Shown here in pieces: positions 16,381 to 23,894 of a stretch of DNA of 64,000 nucleotides; the first letter of the stretch is position 1, and the number at the start of each line of letters is the position of its first letter. A program made the position numbers and the translations under genes. Origin of the DNA: Cupriavidus pauculus (GTDB lineage: Bacteria > Pseudomonadota > Gammaproteobacteria > Burkholderiales > Burkholderiaceae); the NCBI RefSeq assembly GCF_002858765.1, contig NZ_PJRP01000008.1:62001-126000 (forward strand), given 5' to 3'. Below the pieces are notes generated by a model that saw only the letters and a program-made list of their open reading frames with translations, did no database searches and was not told the DNA's origin.

Positions 16381-16440
16381 GACAGAGGCTGAAGGCTCTC
16401 TCTCCCTTCCAGCCTTACGTCACCTCCGTGGCGGTTTTTT
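16381..16440 (+). ncRNA. candidate small RNA or leader with CU-rich loops
   Basis: Two hairpins stand back to back in a gene-free gap. The first pairs AGGCTGAAGG (16386-16395) with CCTTCCAGCCT (16405-16415), one bulged C, leaving a loop of C and T only. The second is an intrinsic terminator (16418-16440) with loop CTCC. Loops of this type can pair with Shine-Dalgarno sequences, as in several known proteobacterial small RNAs. A further hairpin-like palindrome (CGTTGCG at 16341-16347, CGCAACG at 16354-16360) lies upstream. Whether it is a free small RNA or an attenuator for the gene at 16554 cannot be told; no promoter was proved. Confidence 0.4.
16418..16440 (+). terminator. intrinsic terminator with T6 tail
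   Basis: CGTCAC (16418-16423) pairs with GTGGCG (16428-16433), including one G-T wobble, over the loop CTCC, followed by G and six T (16435-16440). It lies 113 bases before the next gene start and 120 bases after the previous terminator, so it terminates a short transcript not covered by any protein gene. Confidence 0.6.
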
Positions 16441-16553
16441 CATGATTGGCGCGGGCACGTACGACTCTCAGGCGTACGACAGGCCGGCGCGGGCGCGGCA
16501 CCCTTGCCGCGCCTCATTTTTTTCCGCCACAGCACCCACGGCAAGGAGCCATC

Positions 16554-16931
16554 ATGACCGACAAGCCCGTCAAGATTCCCGGCCCGGACCATCCCATCAC
16601 CATTACCCCGCAGCGTGCGCGCGTCGTCGTCACGGCCGGCGGCCACGTGATTGCCGATACCACGCGCGCCCTGAACCTGCAGGAAGCGTCCTATCCGGCC
16701 GTCCAGTACATCCCGCGCGACGATGTCGACATGGCGCAACTGGCCCGCACCACGCACGCCAGCCACTGCCCGTACAAGGGCGACGCCGCCTACTTCAGCA
16801 TCGCGGCCGCCGGCCCACGCGGCACCAACGCGGTCTGGACCTATGAAGAGCCGCACGCCGCGGTGGCGCAAATTGCCGGATATGTCGCGTTCTACCCGGA
16901 TCGTGTCGACAACATCGACATCCAGCGATAA
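16554..16931 (+). CDS. DUF427 family protein
   Basis: 125 aa small cytoplasmic protein of the DUF427 family (beta-tent fold, function unknown). Family features are ARVVVTAGGHVIADTTRALNL near the N terminus and the YPAVQYIPRDDVDMAQL, HCPYKGDAAYFSI and WTYEEPHAAVAQIAGYVAFYPD blocks. The ATG at 16554 is chosen because AAGGAG lies six bases upstream. It is monocistronic, ended by a strong two-way terminator 40 bases after its stop. Members are common beside metabolic genes; no reaction is established. Confidence 0.9.
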   Translation: MTDKPVKIPGPDHPITITPQRARVVVTAGGHVIADTTRALNLQEASYPAVQYIPRDDVDMAQLARTTHASHCPYKGDAAYFSIAAAGPRGTNAVWTYEEPHAAVAQIAGYVAFYPDRVDNIDIQR

Positions 16932-16970
16932 AACGCCCCTTTGGCGGAAGCCGAAGACAAAAAGCAAAAA

Positions 16971-17018
16971 ACCGGCCCGCCGCGCACCTTGATTCGGTGC
17001 GCGGCGGGCCGGTTTTTT
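16971..17018. terminator. strong bidirectional rho-independent terminator
   Basis: An 18-base perfect stem (16971-16988 with 16996-17013) over a seven-base loop. T5 follows on the plus strand and a T-rich run (complement of the A-run at 16960-16970) follows on the minus strand, so it serves both the DUF427 gene and the convergent small gene at 17068-17253. Confidence 0.92.
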
Positions 17019-17067
17019 AATGCTGCGGCGCCGGAAGCGCCGCTTGTGCTCTATCAGCCGATGCCGA

Positions 17068-17253
17068 TCAGCCGTTCGCGTAGACCACCTTGGCCTTACG
17101 CGCTTCCGCCTGCAGGCGGGTAACAATGTGCTGCACGGCGGCGATCACGCGCTTCACGTCGTGGGCAAAACCCAGGCTCTGGGTGCCCAGTTCGCGGTCG
17201 ATGAGGTCACGTTCCAGTTGATCGGTCAGCTTGATGTCGGATTGGGTGTTCAT
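17068..17253 (-). CDS. small hypothetical protein
   Basis: 61 aa, predicted soluble and largely helical (TDQLERDLIDRELG, VIAAVQHIVTRLQAEARKAK). I do not recognise a family. Evidence that it is real: a good ribosome site (AAGGAAGG, about six bases before the ATG at 17253), sound codon use and a strong terminator 50 bases downstream. It stands alone. Amphipathic helices could mean a coiled-coil dimer or a protein partner, but this is a guess. Confidence 0.65.
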   Translation of the reverse strand: MNTQSDIKLTDQLERDLIDRELGTQSLGFAHDVKRVIAAVQHIVTRLQAEARKAKVVYANG

Positions 17254-17527
17254 GGCGTCCTTCCTTTCAGGGATAACCCTTATGGGGTTTTCCCGAATTG
17301 TAGCAGAAGGATTGCGGCAATGCAGCATTAGGTAACAGTGCGTATGCGGGGGCGGGATATGTGCCTGAGAAGGCAGGAAAACTGTGGCCCAAATGCCACA
17401 CCAGGCCTTCGGAGCCCAAAGGCACTACGCTAACAAGGGCTTACCAGCACGCAATATGCGCCTTTAGGCACTTTCGGTGTTCGGTACCGCGTTCGATCGC
17501 AATCACCTGCAATTCAGGGAGCCAAAC

Positions 17528-18031
17528 TTGAAGATCCTTGTGCGCTTCTTTACGGTCATCCATGGGCTGATGGCAATTCTCTTCACCTGCGCGGCGCTGA
17601 TGTTGATTGCGATTGCTGCTCGCATGGGATCGACCGTATTTGCGAGTCAATGGGATCAGACGAGCGCGCAGTCCATCATCGAAGCGCTGGGACTGCTGGC
17701 TGGCGCCGTTGTCGCATTGCAGATTGCCGAGACCATCGTTGAGGAAGAGGTCATACGGGAGGCAGACGTGAGCGCGCCCACCCGGGTACGACGTTTCATG
17801 TCGCGATTCCTGGTGGTTGTCGTCGTCGCGCTTGCCATTGAAGGGCTCGTGGCGACATTCAAGGCGCTGCACCAGGACCCGTCGCAGCTTCGCTATGCAG
17901 CCGCACTGATTGCGTCGACGGCCTTGCTTCTCGCCTCCTGGGGGCTGTTCGTCCACCTGAATCGGTCCGCGGAGGAGTTAGAGCCAGAGGCCATGGCGGA
18001 GGCGAAACGCGAAGACAAGAAGGTGCAATAG
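17528..18031 (+). CDS. small integral membrane protein, function unknown
   Basis: 167 aa with three likely membrane spans at about 6-31 (FFTVIHGLMAILFTCAALML), 93-114 (FLVVVVVALAIEGLVATF) and 122-144 (AALIASTALLLASWGLFV), and an acidic/basic charged tail (EELEPEAMAEAKREDKK). A shorter hydrophobic stretch near 48-65 may dip into the membrane. The start is a TTG at 17528 with AGGGAG seven bases upstream; an earlier in-frame TTG at 17477 has no such site. It faces away from the preceding small gene and converges on the chemoreceptor gene. I do not recognise the family. Confidence 0.7.
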   Translation: MKILVRFFTVIHGLMAILFTCAALMLIAIAARMGSTVFASQWDQTSAQSIIEALGLLAGAVVALQIAETIVEEEVIREADVSAPTRVRRFMSRFLVVVVVALAIEGLVATFKALHQDPSQLRYAAALIASTALLLASWGLFVHLNRSAEELEPEAMAEAKREDKKVQ

Positions 18032-18086
18032 TGCGGTGTGCCGATTCCGGGCTACAACCGCGAATTCGCGCAGCGTAGCGGGAAAG

Positions 18087-19580
18087 TTAGCGGCTGGCGC
18101 TCGCTTGCTGCCAGCCTTCCTGGAGATTAAAGCGATCTACCACGGCGTTGAGGCGCACAGCTTGACTCTTGAGGCTTTCGGCCGCCGCAGCGCTCTCTTC
18201 CACCAGCGCTGCGTTCTGCCGGGTCGTATTGTCGATCTGGGCCACCGCGTCGCCGACATGGCCAACGCCCTGGGCCTGTTGATCGGTGGAACTTGAAATC
18301 CTTCGGATCAATTCGCTGACACGGCGTGCCTTCGTCACGATATGCGTCATGCCACCATGCGCGGCGGCTACCTGCTGCCGGCCCTGCTCCACGCAGGCGC
18401 TGCTTTCGCCAATCAACTCGCGAATCTGGCGCGCCGCCGTCGACGTCCGATGGGCCAGCAGCTGAACCTCGGTAGCCACAACCGAGAAGCCGCGACCGGC
18501 TTCGCCAGACCTGGCCGCCTCCACCGACGCGTTGAGCGACAGGATGTGGGTCTGCAAAGCAATGCTGTCGATCAGGCTCGTGATCTCCGCGATACGGTCG
18601 GCAGAGGCCGAAATGCCGTCCATCGTCTGCACGACGCGCCCAACCGCCTCGCCACCTTCGTTGACCGCATCGGATGTCTCGCCAGCCAGCGCGTTCGCCT
18701 CGCCAGCAGTTTGCGCGGCACTCTGCACTGCTGCCTGGATCTGCTGCATCGACGTGGCAGTTTGCTGCACGTCCCAGGCCTGGCGCTCGGTACGCTCGCT
18801 CAGGTCGATACTGCCGCTGGCGATTTCCGACGCTGCGTCTTCAACCGCCATCGCTGCCGTGCGCACCTCGGACATCGCCCCAGCCATACGCGTGATAGCC
18901 GCCTGCAATGCCACTGCCGTGGGAACGCTTACCGCAACGTGCGCCACATCCAGACAGATCCGCTCGCCGCTATCCACCTGCGCCACAAGCGCCGACAGCT
19001 CGGCGCCTTCCACGGCGGCACGCCTCAATTGCAGCGCCAGCACGATCTCGATGCCCGTCTGCACTACCACGTACACAGCGTGCAGCAGCACGCGCGCAAA
19101 GTCTGCCGACGAGGTGCAGAAGAACGGAAAATTCAGCGCCTGCAAGCGGTCGAACAGGATATGGTGGACTGCGAACAGGGTCGCCGCAAAAACCAGCGGC
19201 CGCCAATCGCGATACACGAGCAAGAGGCCCAACAGCACGAACACGCCAAAGTGGAATTCGGTTGTGCCGTGCGACAACTGGATATGCAACACGACCATGC
19301 CTACGTTTGCCGTGGTCAGCACCAAGCCGCTTAGCCGTGTGCCGCGTGCCACGGCGAAAATCGCGGCACCGGCTGCCACCAGCAGCACAGCGACCGTCAA
19401 CGCGAGCATCGGCGCGTAATAGTGCACGCCAATGGCAATGGCTGCCGCCGCCGAGCAAAGCAGGGTGAGAAGCATCACCATGTCAGCCCAACGGGCAATA
19501 CCGCTCAATGCGGCCTGCCTGGATGTCAGCGGTTGGCCCACGACGCTGGCTTCAGCGGACTGCATACGATTCAACAACAT
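18087..19580 (-). CDS. methyl-accepting chemotaxis protein with polytopic membrane sensor
   Basis: 497 aa chemoreceptor. Residues 30-190 form about six membrane helices without a periplasmic ligand domain, and the membrane part carries His residues (H99, H104, H110, H139, H140, H167). There is no clear HAMP domain. From about 240 comes the cytoplasmic coiled-coil signalling domain. The tip, normally [20 protein letters not shown], reads IALQTHILSLNASVEAARSG here (341-358): the tip Phe is Leu and the almost invariant Asn is His (H345). The end lacks an NWETF-type CheR tether. The ATG at 19580 has AAGGA about eight bases upstream. No che genes are near. It may sense membrane or redox state, oxygen or a small hydrophobic ligand; this is inference. 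Confidence 0.88.
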   Translation of the reverse strand: MLLNRMQSAEASVVGQPLTSRQAALSGIARWADMVMLLTLLCSAAAAIAIGVHYYAPMLALTVAVLLVAAGAAIFAVARGTRLSGLVLTTANVGMVVLHIQLSHGTTEFHFGVFVLLGLLLVYRDWRPLVFAATLFAVHHILFDRLQALNFPFFCTSSADFARVLLHAVYVVVQTGIEIVLALQLRRAAVEGAELSALVAQVDSGERICLDVAHVAVSVPTAVALQAAITRMAGAMSEVRTAAMAVEDAASEIASGSIDLSERTERQAWDVQQTATSMQQIQAAVQSAAQTAGEANALAGETSDAVNEGGEAVGRVVQTMDGISASADRIAEITSLIDSIALQTHILSLNASVEAARSGEAGRGFSVVATEVQLLAHRTSTAARQIRELIGESSACVEQGRQQVAAAHGGMTHIVTKARRVSELIRRISSSTDQQAQGVGHVGDAVAQIDNTTRQNAALVEESAAAAESLKSQAVRLNAVVDRFNLQEGWQQASASR

Positions 19581-19769
19581 GTCTCGTTCCTTCGACGTTC
19601 AAGCTCGCACACCACACGCAGGGCGCCGGTACGCATTGAACATTTAACGGAAACGGAGCCCCAAAGCTTGAGGGATCAACATGGCTTGTCGGCGGCAGCA
19701 TGCCTTCGGCGTTTGCAGGCTCGTGCCGCCAGACCCGGTCGGCAAGACATTCATCCCTTGCCCAGCATA

Positions 19770-20252
19770 TCAACGCTTCGAGTCTGGCCTCTCCTGATGC
19801 TCGCGGGTGAAACCAGCGTTTCTCATCACCTCGCGCAACGCAATTCTGATCTGACGCGCCCGCGCGATACTCGCACGCGCGAATCGACGGGCTCTCGTAC
19901 GGACGTAGACATCTATCGCGGTGGCGACAAGGGGCGCGACGACCAATAGCAAGCCGGAGCCCTGGGCCAGGAGACTGGCATGCCGCAGCCATTGCGCTTC
20001 GGGTGAGTTCCAGCCGAGATAGCGCGATCCAGTGGACAGGCTACGGGCCACGACACGGGGCCTTCCGGCCAGCCCCTCAAGGAGGCCCGCGAATGATGAC
20101 GTGGCAAGGTTCACGAAACTGGACAGTTTCCCTTGGCGTTCGGCGTGCGCGGCGCTCTGGCGCATCTTGTCCGTCCAAGCTTTTCCGATTTTCCTGATGA
20201 TTTTGTCCACATCCGCCTCCGATAGTTGCGACCTGGCATGGCTGCGCCTCAC
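19770..20252 (-). CDS. hypothetical protein, possibly a C-terminal remnant
   Basis: 160 aa with an amphipathic N-terminal half, one hydrophobic segment (SGLLLVVAPLVATAIDVYVR, about 99-118) and a basic helical tail. A GTG start at 20252 follows GGGAGG closely, which supports translation. The arrangement (helical stalk, glycine/serine segment, short hydrophobic helix pair, basic tail) recalls the C-terminal end of dynamin-like GTPases, but no GTPase domain is present upstream, so it may be a fragment of a larger lost gene. The opposite strand at its 5' side carries a truncated acetyltransferase. I would not assign a function. Confidence 0.5.
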   Translation of the reverse strand: MRRSHARSQLSEADVDKIIRKIGKAWTDKMRQSAAHAERQGKLSSFVNLATSSFAGLLEGLAGRPRVVARSLSTGSRYLGWNSPEAQWLRHASLLAQGSGLLLVVAPLVATAIDVYVRTRARRFARASIARARQIRIALREVMRNAGFTREHQERPDSKR

Positions 20253-20387
20253 CAGCCCTCCCTGCCCATAGCCTCTTGCAGCGTCAGATCGGTCGACGGG
20301 AAGGACGTGAGCGATATGGCCTTGGTGCTTTGCTGCCGGGATGCCTTCAATCTAACAACGACCATCACGCGCGCCAATGCCGGCCAT

Positions 20388-20720
20388 ATGCGCATACCGG
20401 CCAAATTTGGCGTGGTTAATTGCACGTTCTACGACCTGGGTGGGCTCGACATCGCCGACGATGTCATGATCGGGCCGAACGTGAGCCTTATTACGTCCGG
20501 CCATCCCATCGAGCCCTCCCGGCGCCGCGATGGCGTCGTCGTCAATCCGATTGTGATCGAGAGAAACGTCTGGATCGCAGTCGGCGCCACCATTATCGGC
20601 GGCGTCACCGTCGGCGAGAATTCGGTTGTCGCTGCGGGTTCGGTAGTCACCCGGGACGTCCCCCCCAATACCCTCGTAGGAGGAAATCCGGCGAGAGTCA
20701 TTCGGACGATTGCCGATTAG
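20388..20720 (+). pseudogene. truncated sugar O-acetyltransferase (NodL/LacA/Maa type)
   Basis: About 110 aa of left-handed beta-helix with hexapeptide repeats match the C-terminal two thirds of maltose/galactoside O-acetyltransferases: NCTFYDLGGLDIADDVMIG, the SLITSGHPIEP segment with the catalytic His, VIERNVWIAVGATIIGGVTVG and the ending DVPPNTLVGGNPARVIR. The N-terminal helical domain and first coil (roughly 70-80 residues) are missing, and the open frame upstream to 20226 has no family resemblance. It overlaps the 3' end of the patatin gene by 23 bases. Most likely a decayed fragment; a functional short protein is possible but less likely. Confidence 0.65.
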
Positions 20721-22206
20721 GGGAATATTTCAAACTGTTGTCGGCAGGCGCTATCGGTGTCGCTTCCGTCCGCCTGGTATCGACCACGATTCTGGCACCG
20801 ACATCCTTCAACAGTCGCTGAAAATCCGGAGATTCCAGGATGATCTTGCCTGCGGCGGCCCGAAGCCGGTCAACGGCCTCGGCAGGCAGAGAAAACGATG
20901 TCGGCAACTCGTTGAGATAAGCCACCTCCGCCTTGTCCGCCAACTGGTCGAACGACACGTCGATGGCATAGATCGTTGCATCTGGCGTGCGCAATGCTGT
21001 CGCCACCGACGCGTCCTTGTTCGCGGCAAATGCCGCAGACGCCCGGACCTGGCGCATGGCACGCCACCGTGCCTGCGTATCCTTGAGCAATTCCGTCGCC
21101 TCGTAGGAGTAATGGTCGATCGGCACGCCCGTCGCTTTGAGCAGCACCTCTATGGTTCCCGGCGGCGATTCCGATTTGTCCCATGCGGTCTTGGGCACGG
21201 ACAGCGAATTGACGACAAAGACGACGATGGTGCGGGTATGGTCAAGCGGCGACGGAAGACCAATCAGATGCAGAGATTCCATGACCTCGAGCGAGTCCAG
21301 TACGCTGCGCATCCCGAGGTTGTCCGACACGCCCCCGTCCACGACATGGATAAAGGGCCGGTTCACACCGTCGCCGATTTCGGCCTCTTCACGCAGGTGA
21401 CGGGTCGCGCGCGCGGCGGGCCGGGGCGGATCGCCACCTTCGAGGAACGGCTTGAACCACGGGGGTAGCGAAAAATCGCAGGTGCCACCGTAGTTGTTAA
21501 AGGTGACAGGCGTCAGTACCACGGGCACGGCCGACGACGCGGCCGCCGCACGGGACAGCCGTAGCGCGCTCAGATCCGAGCAGAGCACGTCGAACGTGGC
21601 TTGCGTGAAGGGAAAGCGCGCCCCCGTAGAGATATCCGTCGCGGACGCGATAACAAGGGGGCCATTTCCCTTGTTGAGGTCACCGAACGTGGCGCCGTCG
21701 AAGAGAATCTCGTCATATAAGTCGGCGGCAAGTTCCGAGCGCCCCCAGGTGCTCGACCACAGCGCAGGCCAATACACGGGATTGATCGTGCGCCAGGTAA
21801 TCGTGCCTTGCACATCGCGCTTGAGGAAACGCTGTTCGTAGTCCTCAAAAAGCTTCTCGCCGTAGAGACCATACGCGAGCGCCGTAAAACTTCCGCCCGA
21901 CACCCCCGTGATGACACTGACATGATCGAGCAAGCGAGACTGGTTGCCCTTCGGTCCAACAACTTCGGTATTCCGTAGAAACTCTAGGACGCCGTACGAG
22001 AATGCCGCTGCCCGCGTTCCGCCACCCGAGAAAGCGAGAATGACCAGGTTTTCGTTATCGCTTGAGTATTGGGGACGCGTAAAGAACCGATAGCCGCTAT
22101 CGGGGTCCGCCTTGGCAATCGGGGGATTGACGGGGCGGCTGGCGCACCCGCCTAGCACGACCAGCAGCGCAAGTAACAACCATGCAAACGGCAACGAGCG
22201 TCTCAT
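20698..22206 (-). CDS. patatin-like phospholipase, lipoprotein
   Basis: 502 aa lipid-anchored patatin-family esterase. The N terminus is a lipoprotein signal with lipobox VLGGC (C21). The catalytic elements are in order: glycine-rich oxyanion loop FSGGGTRAAAF at about 59-69, nucleophile Ser in TGVSGGSF at about 100-107, and catalytic Asp in VVDGGVSDN near 296. The C-terminal 170 residues are family-specific. It probably acts as an envelope phospholipase or acyl hydrolase on the periplasmic side; substrates are unknown. The GC of third positions is a little lower than in neighbours. It starts at an ATG at 22206 after a G-rich ribosome site and stands alone. Confidence 0.88.
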   Translation of the reverse strand: MRRSLPFAWLLLALLVVLGGCASRPVNPPIAKADPDSGYRFFTRPQYSSDNENLVILAFSGGGTRAAAFSYGVLEFLRNTEVVGPKGNQSRLLDHVSVITGVSGGSFTALAYGLYGEKLFEDYEQRFLKRDVQGTITWRTINPVYWPALWSSTWGRSELAADLYDEILFDGATFGDLNKGNGPLVIASATDISTGARFPFTQATFDVLCSDLSALRLSRAAAASSAVPVVLTPVTFNNYGGTCDFSLPPWFKPFLEGGDPPRPAARATRHLREEAEIGDGVNRPFIHVVDGGVSDNLGMRSVLDSLEVMESLHLIGLPSPLDHTRTIVVFVVNSLSVPKTAWDKSESPPGTIEVLLKATGVPIDHYSYEATELLKDTQARWRAMRQVRASAAFAANKDASVATALRTPDATIYAIDVSFDQLADKAEVAYLNELPTSFSLPAEAVDRLRAAAGKIILESPDFQRLLKDVGARIVVDTRRTEATPIAPADNSLKYSPNRQSSE

Positions 22207-22464
22207 GGATCCCCCGCCTCGGCGCTGTGCTACGGCCGGCTGTCTTGTTCAAATGTGTACGACAGTACAGCATAGGTCGAAAACCGGGTCTGTAGAAACG
22301 CGACGGGAAAATGACGAAATCGCCGCACGACGCGCCAGCGCGATCTATTCGCGTTTATATTTTTGCGAGTTCAACGATTCAAATGGCATCCGCGGGTAAA
22401 TGTCCGATTCCTTTTCTATCCGGACAAACTCGCGCTCGCCCCGCGTGCCATCCTTGTTTTGCCG

Positions 22465-22746
22465 CTATTTGCGGCCCGCTTCGGCGGCGGAGGGTTCATC
22501 AATCAGGAAGAAGCCATGGATCAGCAGGTCGTACATGACTGCCGGGGCAGAGATGCCAATCATCGACGTCGTTTCGGAGAATCTCGACGTTTCCGAGGAT
22601 TCGATACCGCCCAACCAGGTCAGGACATGCGGCGGCAGGCTTTCCAGTGCCAGCCCGGTACGCACCAGCAGCGCGCGGCGCGATCCGCGATATAGCGTCA
22701 CGTCCAGCGCGACATCGCTCAGGAACCGCGGACGATCGGCGAACAT
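22465..22746 (-). CDS. small hypothetical protein
   Basis: 93 aa predicted soluble protein (LDVTLYRGSRRALLVRTGLA, PPHVLTWLGGIESSETSRF, APAVMYDLLIHGFFLIDEPS). The alternation of beta-like and helical segments and the strong bias for GC third positions indicate a real gene. The ATG at 22746 has GGAGGG seven bases upstream; a TTG at 22767 is a less likely start. I do not recognise the family. It is isolated between the patatin gene and a gene-poor stretch. Confidence 0.6.
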   Translation of the reverse strand: MFADRPRFLSDVALDVTLYRGSRRALLVRTGLALESLPPHVLTWLGGIESSETSRFSETTSMIGISAPAVMYDLLIHGFFLIDEPSAAEAGRK

Positions 22747-22995
22747 TTCAAGGCCCTCCAGCCCCAATGAACGCGTCAGACAACAGCGGCGCCCGCGAAC
22801 CGCGACGCGTCTTCAACGGAAGCGCGGCTTTCCTGTCGGACAACGTCATCGTGCAACCCCTCGAGGTATGTCCCAAATGCTGGCAATCATTTCTCCCCGA
22901 TCTAAAAATTACGTCATCACTCAGCAACTTGCGATTTGGGAAGGCCAGCATTTCGGACAGGGATGCGACCACATTGAGAAAATCGCCGGCGTGTC

Positions 22996-23022
22996 AAAGA
23001 AAAAGCCCGCGCGTACGCGGGC
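22996..23022 (-). terminator. rho-independent terminator, minus strand
   Basis: GCCCGCG (23005-23011) pairs with CGCGGGC (23016-23022) over CGTA. Read on the minus strand the stem is followed by TTTTTCTTT (complement of 22996-23004). No supported minus-strand gene ends just upstream of it, so it either serves the possible remnant ending at 23064 or an unseen small transcript. Confidence 0.7.
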
Positions 23023-23390
23023 GAAAGGAGAGGAGACGATATGAACGGCATCGTTGGAAGCCGTCAGGCGTTGTTCTGCATGGAACGTACCTGAGCCCCC
23101 GCCACCGGATTCAGCGGGAGAAGAATTGGCCGGCGTGCGGCATACGTGATCTGGTACGGCCGCGCAATGCAAGTCGCGCGTGGAGACGTTGTAGATTCTC
23201 GGCGGGCATGGGGTGTTCCGCTGGCTTGCCGTCGATTTTCGGCTCATGCCGATCGTTCGTCTTCGACTTTTCGGCCATTTTTGGCGTTGCAGCTTAGGCA
23301 TGGTTGTTGCGCGGCGTCTGGTGACGGCCCGCGACTTCGCTCACAGGCGATGCCCTGCGGCGACATGAAGATTGCCGCGTACGCCGTCGA

Positions 23391-23421
23391 GGTGGGGGGA
23401 CTTGCAGGTGGGGGACTTGCA
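23391..23421. repeat. 15-16 base tandem duplication
   Basis: The unit GGTGGGGGACTTGCA occurs at 23407-23421 and, with one extra G, at 23391-23406 directly before it. It lies about 50 bases upstream of the small gene at 23469, where a promoter would be expected. Confidence 0.85.
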
Positions 23422-23468
23422 AATGGGTGCACGCGGGTAGGATCCCGGCGCACCGGGCAGGAGCGATC

Positions 23469-23690
23469 ATGGACAAAAGTCTGTTCTATCGAGGACACCA
23501 CATCGTTGCGAAGGCCGTCGAGCACGTATTTGGCAAATGGTGCTGGACTTACACCATCGATGAACAAGCGTCCTATAGCGCACATGGAATTTTTCATGCG
23601 AGCAAGGGATCGGCCCTGGAGGCCGCCATCGAGAACGCACGAATGCGCGTGGACAGGTTGCCGGATAACGGCTTGCCCGAGCAGTCCTAG
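23469..23690 (+). CDS. small hypothetical protein
   Basis: 73 aa soluble protein, MDKSLFYRGHHIVAKAVEHV at the start, then GKWCWTYTIDEQ and a helical GSALEAAIENARMRVDRL tail. This pattern of a short beta sheet followed by a helix is seen in small conserved Burkholderiaceae proteins of unknown function; I cannot name the family. The ATG at 23469 has CAGGAG about six bases upstream. An in-frame extension to 23427 lacks a ribosome site. It stands alone, 204 bases before dbpA. Confidence 0.7.
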   Translation: MDKSLFYRGHHIVAKAVEHVFGKWCWTYTIDEQASYSAHGIFHASKGSALEAAIENARMRVDRLPDNGLPEQS

Positions 23691-23894
23691 GTCGCTGCGC
23701 TATCGCCGTCCTGGTGCCCGGGAAATGACGCACCCAACCGGCCGGCCAGGCGCACGCACGGCCCTGGCAGCCGCGTAGGGGCTGTCCGTCGAGCGCTCCG
23801 GCCTCGATCAGCGTCCGGGGTCCATGGCACATGGCATCCATGGGCAGGGCGGCCGCCAGGCGGGCACGACGCGGCCGCGCGTCTATAATCCGGC

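Larger units (their letters stand above)
22747..23468. other. 722-base gene-poor stretch
   Basis: No protein gene can be supported here. Open frames on both strands (for example 22748-22972 minus and 22921-23301 minus) lack family character and a clear ribosome site. On the minus strand a short coding-like tail ends at 23064 with RPILLPLNPVAGAQV but has no start, so it may be a gene remnant. The stretch also holds a minus-strand terminator (22996-23022) and a short direct repeat (23391-23421). This looks like a decayed insertion or scar region. Confidence 0.5.

Noticed and set aside
20226-20387. Upstream extension of the acetyltransferase frame
   Set aside because: Open but without resemblance to the N-terminal domain of the family, so left out of the fragment.
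22748-22972. 74-codon minus-strand frame ending next to the 93 aa gene
   Set aside because: Close spacing hinted at an operon, but the sequence has no protein-like pattern and no ribosome site.
22400-23044. 214-codon plus-strand frame
   Set aside because: Arg/Ser-rich, no family, antisense to the better supported small gene at 22465-22746.
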